Below the pieces are notes generated by a model. That model was not told where the DNA came from and did not search any database. It saw only the letters and a list, made by a program, of their open reading frames with translations. Position numbers and translations under genes: made by a program. 21,505 bases of DNA from an uncultured Muribaculaceae bacterium (lineage in GTDB: Bacteria; Bacteroidota; Bacteroidia; Bacteroidales; Muribaculaceae), in the NCBI GenBank assembly GCA_910584665.1, contig CAJUBL010000051.1, positions 1 to 21,505 of the forward strand. The letters are read 5' to 3'. Shown here piece after piece: positions 15,104 to 21,456 of the stretch; position 1 is the stretch's first letter; each line of letters opens with the position of its first letter.

Positions 15104-15694
15104 ATGAGATTGCTTAGAATGTATCCTACAAGTATTAACACCCGGTATATCGACATGCTTGTCGATGCAATGCGGGACGGTCAGGTCGTTGTAATACCTA
15201 CCGATACCCGTTATGCGCTGGCGTGTGATGCGTTGAGCAACAGGGCTGTTGAACGTATCTGTAAGCTTAAGGGACTTGATCCCGGAAAACATCCGTTGTC
15301 GGTTGTGTGTGCCGACCTGTCCCAGGCAAGCGGATATGCGGTCATTGATAACCGATCGTTCCGGATACTGAAAGATACGCTTCCCGGACCGTATACATAT
15401 ATATTGCCTGTCACACCGAGTCTGCCGAAGGTTTTCAAAGGTCGGCGTGAGGTGGGTATAAGGGTGCCTGATAATGATATTGCAAGGATACTGGCGTCGG
15501 AAATGGGAAATCCTTTGATGACCTCGACTGTCAGCTGGCCCGGGGCAGACGAGAGTGACACACTGATGCCACCGGCGATAGCCGAAGCTCTCGGACGTGA
15601 TGTCGCATTTGTTGTCGATGCAGGTAATTGTACGGATGCTCTTACCACGATCGTTGATCTTACAGATTCATCGAATCCGGTAACTATACGATGA
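15104..15694 (+). CDS. YrdC/YciO/Sua5-family protein (threonylcarbamoyl-AMP synthase-like)
   Basis: This 196-residue protein has a single YrdC domain and no C-terminal Sua5 domain. The conserved I-P-T-D-T-R-Y-A-L (31-39) and C-K-L-K-G-L-D-P-G-K-H-P-L-S-V-V-C (53-69), and later G-P-Y-T-Y-I-L-P and V-G-I-R-V-P-D, form the nucleotide and threonine site of this family. True YrdC/Sua5 enzymes make threonylcarbamoyl-AMP for the t6A modification at position 37 of ANN-decoding tRNAs. The spacing and G-K-H-P-L-S form look closer to YciO, whose role is less certain, so I give no symbol. It lies downstream of the B3/B4 gene and probably shares its transcript. The 242 nt that follow hold the rpmB promoter and leader. 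Confidence 0.85.
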   Translation: MRLLRMYPTSINTRYIDMLVDAMRDGQVVVIPTDTRYALACDALSNRAVERICKLKGLDPGKHPLSVVCADLSQASGYAVIDNRSFRILKDTLPGPYTYILPVTPSLPKVFKGRREVGIRVPDNDIARILASEMGNPLMTSTVSWPGADESDTLMPPAIAEALGRDVAFVVDAGNCTDALTTIVDLTDSSNPVTIR

Positions 15695-15773
15695 AAAATC
15701 CTGAATGTATGTCTTGATCGCTGAAAAATATGCAGTGAAAAATGTAGAAAAAACGGGGAAAAAGTCCGGAAAA

Positions 15774-15805
15774 TTTGGTTATTATCCAAAAAATCATTTA
15801 CTTTG
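15774..15805 (+). promoter_or_regulatory. Promoter of the rpmB-rpmG-DUF4295 operon
   Basis: TTTG (15774-15777) is followed after exactly 20 nt by TTACTTTG (15798-15805), one mismatch from TAnnTTTG. Transcription from about 15812 would give a leader of some 125 nt before rpmB, long for this genome but reasonable for a regulated ribosomal-protein operon. Confidence 0.65.
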
Positions 15806-15833
15806 CACTCTGTTTTGTGACTCATCCTGTAAA

Positions 15834-15860
15834 GCGTCTAAAAAAGATGCGTTTAGGCGT
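15834..15860 (+). promoter_or_regulatory. Hairpin in the rpmB leader
   Basis: CGTCTAAA (15835-15842) pairs with TTTAGGCG (15852-15859) across a 9-nt loop, with one G-U pair and a further possible G-U at the base. A competing shorter stem GCGTC/GATGC (15834-15838 with 15846-15850) uses the same left arm. Two exclusive structures in a ribosomal-protein leader suggest feedback control, but this is inference. Confidence 0.35.
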
Positions 15861-15936
15861 GATATGAGACTGAGATGGTGACACACTACACTATAAAAAT
15901 AGCAAACGAACAAAGATAAATTCAAGAACAAAAGCC

Positions 15937-16194
15937 ATGTCAAAGATTTGTCAAATTACGGGCAAGAAGGCGATGACAGGTAACAATGTATCGCACTCAA
16001 AGCGTCGCACCAAGCGTCGTTTCAATGTCAACCTCTTCAACAAGAAGTTCTATTGGGTTGAGCAGGACACCTGGATTTCTCTCACCATCTCAGCAGCCGG
16101 TCTGCGCACAATCAACAAAATGGGTCTCGACGCTGCCATCAAGCTTGCGGCCGAGAAGGGATATTTAACTGAAATCAAATATTTAGTATACTAA
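15937..16194 (+). CDS. rpmB: Large ribosomal subunit protein bL28
   Basis: This is an 85-residue basic ribosomal protein of the 50S subunit. The N-terminus M-S-K-I-C-Q-I-T-G-K-K-A-M-T-G-N-N-V-S-H-S followed by K-R-R-T-K-R-R-F-N-V-N-L is the family signature, and the C-terminal G-L-R-T-I-N-K-M-G-L is also typical. It has only one cysteine, so it is the zinc-free form. Codon use is shifted to C-ending codons compared with neighbours, as expected for high expression. First gene of a three-gene operon; rpmG follows after 4 nt. Confidence 0.97.
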   Translation: MSKICQITGKKAMTGNNVSHSKRRTKRRFNVNLFNKKFYWVEQDTWISLTISAAGLRTINKMGLDAAIKLAAEKGYLTEIKYLVY

Positions 16195-16198
16195 GAAG

Positions 16199-16387
16199 AT
16201 GGCAAAGAAAGCTAAAGGCAATCGTGTACAGGTAATACTGGAGTGCACGGAACACAAGGCAAGCGGCATGCCCGGTACTTCGCGTTATATCACTACCAAA
16301 AACCGCAAGAATACTACCGAGCGTCTGGAGTTGAAAAAATACAACCCCATCCTCAAGAAAGTAACCATCCACAAGGAAATCAAATAA
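16199..16387 (+). CDS. rpmG: Large ribosomal subunit protein bL33
   Basis: This 62-residue basic protein matches bL33 with M-A-K-K-A-K-G-N-R-V-Q-V-I-L-E-C-T-E-H, Y-I-T-T-K-N-R-K-N-T-T-E-R-L-E-L-K-K-Y-N-P and the end K-K-V-T-I-H-K-E-I-K. A single Cys16 is left where zinc-binding paralogues have two C-x-x-C pairs, so it does not need zinc. It sits near the E site on the 50S subunit. It lies between rpmB and the DUF4295 gene, with gaps of 4 and 12 nt. Confidence 0.97.
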   Translation: MAKKAKGNRVQVILECTEHKASGMPGTSRYITTKNRKNTTERLELKKYNPILKKVTIHKEIK

Positions 16388-16399
16388 AAATACTAAGAT

Positions 16400-16549
16400 A
16401 TGGCAAAGAAAACCGTCGCATCACTCCAGAAGGGTGAAGGCCGTACCTACAGCAAAGTTATAAAGATGGTGAAGTCACCCAAGACAGGTGCCTACGTCTT
16501 CAAGGAAGAAATGGTTCCCAACGACGCTGTCAAGGACGCCCTCAAATAA
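16400..16549 (+). CDS. DUF4295 family small basic protein (probable ribosomal protein bL38)
   Basis: ATG 16400 to TAA 16547-16549 encodes 49 residues: lysine-rich, starting M-A-K-K-T-V-A-S-L-Q-K-G and ending N-D-A-V-K-D-A-L-K. Size, sequence and place directly after rpmB-rpmG match the DUF4295 family, which is confined to Bacteroidota. From memory, the Flavobacterium johnsoniae ribosome structure assigned this family to a ribosomal protein named bL38; I hold that assignment with moderate certainty. The strong terminator 35 nt downstream shows it is the last gene of the operon. Confidence 0.9.
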   Translation: MAKKTVASLQKGEGRTYSKVIKMVKSPKTGAYVFKEEMVPNDAVKDALK

Positions 16550-16583
16550 GAATCTTCGATATTCTCTTTAGATATTATAAATC

Positions 16584-16624
16584 GAGAAAGCTACCGCCTT
16601 TGCAGCGGCAGTTTTCTCTTTTTT
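16584..16624 (+). terminator. Intrinsic terminator of the rpmB operon
   Basis: A 14-bp stem (16584-16597 with 16605-16618) has one G-U pair and one A-C mismatch, a CCGC/GCGG core and a 7-nt loop, followed directly by six T (16619-16624). It is a textbook rho-independent terminator. It ends only 17 nt before the queA start codon. Confidence 0.92.
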
Positions 16625-16641
16625 ATGCATAAAAGACTGTG

Positions 16642-17856
16642 ATGACTGATCCTCGTTCTCTATCAATCGACGAATTTGATTATGATCTTCCCCAGGAGCG
16701 TATCGCTTCTTATCCGCTGGCCGTACGTGACGCCTGCAAACTGCTCGTCAGGAGCCATGACGGCATGATCAGCGACCATGTGTTCACTGAATTGCCGTCG
16801 CTGTTGCCCGACGACTCTATGCTTGTATATAATAATACGCGTGTGATCAACGCGCGTCTGCGCTTCAGGAAATCCTATCCTGACGGAGCCTTGATTGAGA
16901 TATTCTGTCTCGAACCTGCGGCCCCTGCGGACTATGCTGTGAATTTTGCTTCAGCATGTCGTTGTTCATGGCTATGCTTTGTTGGTAATGCTAAGAAGTG
17001 GAAACATGGGTGTATTCAGCTACCGTTGAATGTGGACGGACAGGATATCGTCCTGTCGGCATCAATGGGGGAGACATGTGGAAATGCACGTATAATTGAA
17101 TTCTGCTGGGATGGTGAAGGGGTGACGTTCTCCGGGATTATAGCCGCGGCCGGTGAAATTCCGATACCTCCATATCTTAATCGTTCTACAGAGGAGTCTG
17201 ATTCGAAGGATTATCAGACGGTCTATTCCCATATAGACGGATCGGTTGCGGCCCCGACGGCCGGACTTCATTTTACCGACCGTGTGCTTGAAGGGATTAC
17301 GGCTCGGGGGATTCCTCGACGGGAGCTTACGTTGCATGTGGGGGCCGGTACTTTTCAGCCGGTAAAGGCTGACTCTGTTGGTGAGCATGCTATGCACAGT
17401 GAGTTTATAGCTGTACCGCGGAGTCTTATAGCTGATCTTGCTGATGGCGGACGTAATGTGATTGCTGTGGGAACGACTTCGGTGCGTACTCTTGAGAGTC
17501 TGTATCATGCCGGTTGTCTGATGGCTGCGGGGGAATGGACCGGTGAGGTGCCTCAGTGGTATCCGTATGGAGACAGACATCCTCAGCTTTCTGTAAGTGA
17601 TGCCCTTAAGGCTGTTGTGGATTATCTTGATGCCGAATCTGTGTCGACGTTTGTTGCCGATACCCGCATTATTATTGCTCCGGGATACCGTTATCGTATA
17701 GTAAAAGGTATGATTACCAATTTTCATCAGCCGCGTTCCACTCTTCTGCTGCTTGTCTCTGCTTTGGTGGGTGACGACTGGCATAGGGTATATGAACATG
17801 CGCTCGCAGGAGGATATCGTTTTCTTAGTTATGGAGATGCCTGTCTGTTTCTTTAG
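16642..17856 (+). CDS. queA: S-adenosylmethionine:tRNA ribosyltransferase-isomerase
   Basis: QueA moves the ribosyl part of SAM onto preQ1 in tRNA and isomerises it to epoxyqueuosine, the next-to-last step of queuosine synthesis at the wobble position of GUN tRNAs. Motifs present: Y-N-N-T-R-V-I-N-A-R-L (63-73), V-A-A-P-T-A-G-L-H-F-T (202-212), H-V-G-A-G-T-F-Q-P-V (232-241), T-S-V-R-T-L-E (279-285) and N-F-H-Q-P-R-S-T-L-L-L-L-V-S-A-L (360-375). At 404 residues it is longer than the 356 of E. coli, mainly from an insertion at about 290-340. The frame opens at GTG 16639, but ATG 16642 is the better start. It follows the rpm terminator by 17 nt with no promoter motif in that gap, so it may rely on read-through. 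Confidence 0.9.
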   Translation: MTDPRSLSIDEFDYDLPQERIASYPLAVRDACKLLVRSHDGMISDHVFTELPSLLPDDSMLVYNNTRVINARLRFRKSYPDGALIEIFCLEPAAPADYAVNFASACRCSWLCFVGNAKKWKHGCIQLPLNVDGQDIVLSASMGETCGNARIIEFCWDGEGVTFSGIIAAAGEIPIPPYLNRSTEESDSKDYQTVYSHIDGSVAAPTAGLHFTDRVLEGITARGIPRRELTLHVGAGTFQPVKADSVGEHAMHSEFIAVPRSLIADLADGGRNVIAVGTTSVRTLESLYHAGCLMAAGEWTGEVPQWYPYGDRHPQLSVSDALKAVVDYLDAESVSTFVADTRIIIAPGYRYRIVKGMITNFHQPRSTLLLLVSALVGDDWHRVYEHALAGGYRFLSYGDACLFL

Positions 17857-17871
17857 CGCGGGTAATGGAGT

Positions 17872-19242
17872 TCAGTTACCTGAGGAGAATGAATGGGAAT
17901 GGTAGAATGTGCTGTGCTTGAATATCATCACTATGCAGTATGATATCAGTGACACTATGGCTGCCGGGAGCAGAAATTCCACTCCGCCAACCATTTCGGT
18001 GACGAGGAAGATGGACATTAGAGGAGCTCGTATGATTCCTGCCATGGAGCCTGCCATAGCTATCAGTGAGTATTGGGCCGGATCGAGGGCTGTTATATTC
18101 AGGATGTCAAGTATCGTGGCATATAACAGTCCTATGATACAGCCGGCGAATAGTGTCGGTGCGAAATCGCCGGCCACTCCTCCTCCGTTATTGGTGGCCG
18201 ATGAACCGATGCCTTTTAATAATAATATTCCGGCACAGGCGATGGTCAGCATTATGCTGTTATTGTTTGTGTGGGGTATTATCGGGCTGTATGTCAGTGC
18301 TGACGTATGGCCGTTTATTACATTTGTTATTGTGTCATATCCCTCACCGTATAAGGCAGGAAAAAGATATGCCATGAGTCCGATGGTAAGTCCCGATATC
18401 AGCCATCGTATATAAGGCTTTCTTGTGGCTGCAAGCAGTTGCGTGGTTATAGTTCCTGTGCTGGTATAATAGAGGGAATAGATTCCGCATACAACACCTA
18501 AGAGTACGGCCCACAATAATGTGGAGTTGTCGAACGCACCCGGCGAGATGATATCGATGTCGAGTGTGCACCCTGATAATGAATATGCTACGAGAGAGGA
18601 TGACAGCGTGGCGAGGAATACTCCCATTATGGCGACTGTGGATAGTTCGACACGCAGAACTTCGATAGCAAACAGTGCGCCCCCTATCGGGGCTTTGAAT
18701 ATACCGGCTATACCTGCAGCCGAGCCGCATCCTATGAGGATCATCAGCATGCGTGGATTTACTTTTAGAAGTTGTCCAAGCCGACTCCCTATTCCGGCTC
18801 CTGCATAAGCTATAGGTCCTTCTGATCCGGCTGTTCCGCCAAAGCCGAGGGTGAAAGCGCTGGCTATCATGGAACCGTATATTGTCTTGCTGTCAAGCTT
18901 GTAATTTTTGCATTTAAGGCTGTCGATCATTCGTGCGACGCCATTATCGACATTCTGTCGGATGACGTAGCGGCAGAATAAGGCGGCGAGTGTGATTCCT
19001 GTGACCGGAGCTAAAATTATCATATAATCAAGACCGGTTATGTCTGCCATCCGGTGTGCGAAAGCGGAAATGTTGCTGATCATGTATTTCAGCATCCAGG
19101 CGCTTATGCCTGACAGCAGGCCTGTTATAAGGGCCAGTGTGAGAATGAATCCTGAGTCGGTAATGTGTGACCGTCGCCACGCCATGAATCTTGAGCGGTG
19201 GTGATGTGAAGGTGTATTGTATGGTGACGTTGTGTTGCCCAT
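17872..19242 (-). CDS. CLC-family chloride channel/antiporter-like membrane protein
   Basis: This 456-residue inner-membrane protein has the CLC fold and no C-terminal CBS domains. The gating glutamate is Glu141 in G-S-E-G-P-I-A, and the filter motif G-D-F-A-P (358-362) is present. Two residues central to E. coli ClcA differ: the internal proton glutamate (Glu203) aligns with Val195 in F-K-A-P-I-G-G-A-L-F-A-I-E-V, and the G-S-G-I-P loop aligns with D-N-G-V-A, putting Asn in place of the chloride-binding Ser. Passive anion conduction is thus as likely as 2Cl-/H+ exchange. ATG 19242 is used; Met20 is an alternative start. It lies 47 nt after ruvC and may be the last gene of that operon. It converges with queA, 15 nt apart, without a clear terminator. 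Confidence 0.88.
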   Translation of the reverse strand: MGNTTSPYNTPSHHHRSRFMAWRRSHITDSGFILTLALITGLLSGISAWMLKYMISNISAFAHRMADITGLDYMIILAPVTGITLAALFCRYVIRQNVDNGVARMIDSLKCKNYKLDSKTIYGSMIASAFTLGFGGTAGSEGPIAYAGAGIGSRLGQLLKVNPRMLMILIGCGSAAGIAGIFKAPIGGALFAIEVLRVELSTVAIMGVFLATLSSSLVAYSLSGCTLDIDIISPGAFDNSTLLWAVLLGVVCGIYSLYYTSTGTITTQLLAATRKPYIRWLISGLTIGLMAYLFPALYGEGYDTITNVINGHTSALTYSPIIPHTNNNSIMLTIACAGILLLKGIGSSATNNGGGVAGDFAPTLFAGCIIGLLYATILDILNITALDPAQYSLIAMAGSMAGIIRAPLMSIFLVTEMVGGVEFLLPAAIVSLISYCIVMIFKHSTFYHSHSFSSGN

Positions 19243-19289
19243 GGTTCAGACGCTTATGCTGATATAAACGTTCAGACCACTGATGATGT

Positions 19290-19850
19290 TTACCTGACAC
19301 GGTCGGGATTGGCCGCTATAAAGGCTTTCCAGCTACCTGTACCTTTGGAGACAGCCGGCTTGCGTAATTCGTAGAAATGGCATAGTGCGGCAGCAAGAGC
19401 GTCGGTCGCATCTAACTGAGGTAAGAGATTTTCGCGTGGAATATTTAGTTGTCGGCGTATCATCTCCTGTACCTGTTCTTTGCTGGCTGCACCGTTGCCG
19501 GTGATAACCATTTTGATTTTACGGGGTTCATACTCGGTGATGGGTACTTCGCGTGCGAGCGCTGCGGCCATGGCTACGCCCTGAGCTCGGCCAAGTTTTA
19601 GCATTGATTGTACATTTTTGCCGAAAAATGGTGCTTCAATTGCGAGTTCGTCGGGAAGATACTGTTCGACTATGCCAAGCACGCGGTCGTAGATGCGTCG
19701 CAGTCTCATATAGTGATCTTCAAACTTGCTGAGCTGAATCACTCCCATTGTTATCATGACGGGTTTATTGCCGGTTATGCCTATTATACCGTAACCCATG
19801 ACATTTGTGCCAGGGTCAATGCCGAGTATTATTTTATCCCAGTTTTTCAC
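19290..19850 (-). CDS. ruvC: Crossover junction endodeoxyribonuclease
   Basis: RuvC resolves Holliday junctions made during homologous recombination, working with RuvA and RuvB. The four metal-binding acidic residues are in place: Asp12 (G-I-D-P-G-T), Glu72 (A-I-E-A-P-F-F), Asp147 and Asp150 (L-D-A-T-D-A-L-A-A-A). The R-A-Q-G-V (88-92) region is also typical. At 186 residues it is of normal length. The start is GTG at 19850, whose GTGA overlaps the stop of the DUF4286 gene upstream, so translation is coupled. ruvA and ruvB are not in the window. Confidence 0.95.
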   Translation of the reverse strand: MKNWDKIILGIDPGTNVMGYGIIGITGNKPVMITMGVIQLSKFEDHYMRLRRIYDRVLGIVEQYLPDELAIEAPFFGKNVQSMLKLGRAQGVAMAAALAREVPITEYEPRKIKMVITGNGAASKEQVQEMIRRQLNIPRENLLPQLDATDALAAALCHFYELRKPAVSKGTGSWKAFIAANPDRVR

Positions 19851-20155
19851 TCTATTGTTTCCATATCGGTTGAAAAAAACAATACATTCTGTTGCCCGAG
19901 TCTGGCGGCAAGGTCATCTTTTAGTATTGAGGCGGTATCGTCATGCCATTGACGTGCGTTTTCAAGAGAATCGGATGTCATCTGTATCGCGATATTGACT
20001 GCGTCGGGGTCGACTTCGGTAAGTATGCGTGCCATTGTGACTGAATCAAAGCGGCCGCTTTCGCATGCCGCTTTGATGAATACAGTCCGGGCCCACTCGA
20101 TGAAATCTTCGGTCAGCTGGCGCCTTATTATGAATGTCGTGTTATGTATGAACAT
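19847..20155 (-). CDS. DUF4286 family protein
   Basis: This small cytoplasmic protein of 102 residues resembles the DUF4286 family found next to ruvC in many Bacteroidota. It begins M-F-I-H-N-T-T-F-I-I, a beta strand, followed by W-A-R-T-V-F-I-K-A-A and a middle part with V-N-I-A-I-Q-M. The predicted alternation of strands and helices suggests a small ferredoxin-like alpha/beta fold, which is inference. It has no catalytic motif, signal or membrane segment. It overlaps ruvC by 4 nt and starts 4 nt after the stop of the GYF_2 gene, so it is inside the operon. Function unknown. Confidence 0.75.
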   Translation of the reverse strand: MFIHNTTFIIRRQLTEDFIEWARTVFIKAACESGRFDSVTMARILTEVDPDAVNIAIQMTSDSLENARQWHDDTASILKDDLAARLGQQNVLFFSTDMETIE

Positions 20156-20159
20156 TTCT

Positions 20160-20729
20160 TTAGCTGTAAAATTGGCTGTGAGGATGGGCGTTGATAAAAA
20201 ATAGGATTATAGATATGTAATAGGTTATGATCAGGGCTATAAATATGGCGCCGATTATGATTGACATTATAGAAAACTTACGTGCGCTTTGTGCCAGCCA
20301 CCGTGCGTCGTCATAACGTCCCTGCTCCCATCTCGTTTTTATAAGAGAAGTCTTGACGATTGCGGCTATTCCTGTGGGGAACATTATGGCTGAAAATATT
20401 GCAAGTCCGAGCCTCGGTCGTGGACATTCTTCGTCGGGCTCGGTTTTCTGCTGAATGCTCATGCCGGACTGGGTATTGGACGCTGCCGTCGTGTGTCCGG
20501 ATGTGTCTTTTGCCTCTTCGATGGCTGGCGGTGCTGGCCGACTGATCGAGGGCATAGTCTTTTTATCAGTCAGAATGGCTGATATTTCAGGTATTTCGGC
20601 AGCCTGGATCCAGTTTTCGAGTCCTTCGTACCATGTGAGTGTATCGGGTGTGATATCAAGCTTTGCAACTTGATCGAGCTGGACGGGACCGCACTGTTGA
20701 CCGTCGATTGTAAAGTAGTATGTGCGCAT
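20160..20729 (-). CDS. GYF_2 (DUF4339)-CD225 membrane protein, copy A
   Basis: This 189-residue protein begins with a GYF_2-like domain (about 1-53: Y-Y-F-T-I-D-G-Q-Q-C-G-P, then L-T-W-Y-E-G-L-E-N-W), followed by a Pro/Ser/Thr-rich linker (54-105) and two membrane segments (about 107-126 and 153-179). Between them the loop W-E-Q-G-R-Y-D-D-A-R-W-L-A-Q-S-A-R-K matches the CD225/dispanin pattern, as in interferon-induced transmembrane proteins. GYF-type domains bind proline-rich peptides, so the protein may recruit a partner to the membrane; no substrate is known. The start at ATG 20729 fits the domain edge. It is paralogous to copy C (20923-21456), and a short copy lies between them. Confidence 0.8.
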   Translation of the reverse strand: MRTYYFTIDGQQCGPVQLDQVAKLDITPDTLTWYEGLENWIQAAEIPEISAILTDKKTMPSISRPAPPAIEEAKDTSGHTTAASNTQSGMSIQQKTEPDEECPRPRLGLAIFSAIMFPTGIAAIVKTSLIKTRWEQGRYDDARWLAQSARKFSIMSIIIGAIFIALIITYYISIILFFINAHPHSQFYS

Positions 20730-20743
20730 AGTTTTAGAATATA

Positions 20744-20905
20744 TTAATTGATATATTGTCTGTATTGTTGATTACTCGTCAATAGTCTCGATAAATCAAG
20801 TCTCAGATGCCATACCGGTGTTTTGTTGCTGATGCCGAGCGCGGCCGCTTCACTTGCAGAGAGCGTGCCTTTGGCTTCACCGTTGATGACTACATGATAG
20901 ATCAT
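20744..20905 (-). CDS. 53-residue GYF_2-like mini-gene, possible remnant
   Basis: ATG 20905 to TAA 20744-20746 encodes 53 residues that align without gaps to the first domain of its two neighbours: Y-H-V-V-I-N-G-E-A-K-G-T, A-A-L-G-I-S, T-P-V-W. The first Trp of the domain is kept, but the second (E-N-W or S-E-W in the neighbours) is replaced by Leu-Ser. It has no linker and no membrane segment. It starts 17 nt after the stop of copy C and ends 14 nt before the start of copy A, the right spacing for a translated gene of the operon. It is either a soluble GYF_2-only protein or what is left after a deletion removed the CD225 part. Confidence 0.6.
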   Translation of the reverse strand: MIYHVVINGEAKGTLSASEAAALGISNKTPVWHLRLDLSRLLTSNQQYRQYIN

Positions 20906-20922
20906 AGTCTGGTTGTGTATGT

Positions 20923-21456
20923 TTAGAATAACTGTTCCAGAAGATTGCCGGTTATCTCGGTCTGATCACTGAAGAACAGCATGTATACGCTGAGCGGTAT
21001 GCCTGCAATCGCTCCTATCAGTCCCCACATGAGCGCTTTCTTCGACTGGTAGCGGGCGCCATCGCGATTGCCTTCTTCCCATAGTCGTGTAACCATTACC
21101 GATTTTATGAGGGCTACGATGGCGCATGGTATAATGCCGAAAAAAGCTATGATGGCAATCCATCGGTAAGTTGGCGGACACTGTTCATCGTCATATCGGA
21201 ACTGTCTTTCGGATGATGTCATACCGGGTGTGTAACCGGTATTGCCATAGGTCAAATCAAAGTGTTGGCGGTTGAAGACGGGAGGAATCGCCGGAGTGTT
21301 GATTATATCGGCCAGTTCGTCTACCTGGTCGGCTTGTGTCCACTCAGACATCCCGTTGCACCACACCATATCTTCGGCATGTATGGGGCGATCCTTGAGT
21401 TGTTGCAGGTTGTATGGACCGAGCGGGCCCTGTTCTGATGCTATGTAATATTCCAT
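20923..21456 (-). CDS. GYF_2 (DUF4339)-CD225 membrane protein, copy C
   Basis: This 177-residue protein has the same plan as copy A. The GYF_2 domain covers about 1-53 (M-E-Y-Y-I-A-S-E-Q-G-P-L-G-P-Y, M-V-W-C-N-G-M-S-E-W), followed by a linker of about 45 residues rich in Tyr, Gly and Pro. Two membrane segments (about 98-120 and 141-162) flank the CD225 loop L-W-E-E-G-N-R-D-G-A-R-Y-Q-S-K-K-A. The linker and tails differ from copy A, so the duplication is old. The 49 nt left before the window edge show no clear promoter. It appears to be the first gene seen of the operon leading to ruvC. Function unknown; membrane-anchored adaptor is a guess from the domains. Confidence 0.82.
   Translation of the reverse strand: MEYYIASEQGPLGPYNLQQLKDRPIHAEDMVWCNGMSEWTQADQVDELADIINTPAIPPVFNRQHFDLTYGNTGYTPGMTSSERQFRYDDEQCPPTYRWIAIIAFFGIIPCAIVALIKSVMVTRLWEEGNRDGARYQSKKALMWGLIGAIAGIPLSVYMLFFSDQTEITGNLLEQLF

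Noticed and set aside
17861..17880. Small inverted repeat GGTAA/TTACC between queA and the CLC gene as a terminator
   Set aside because: The stem is only 5 bp with a 10-nt loop, no T run follows, and it runs into the CLC coding end; too weak to call.
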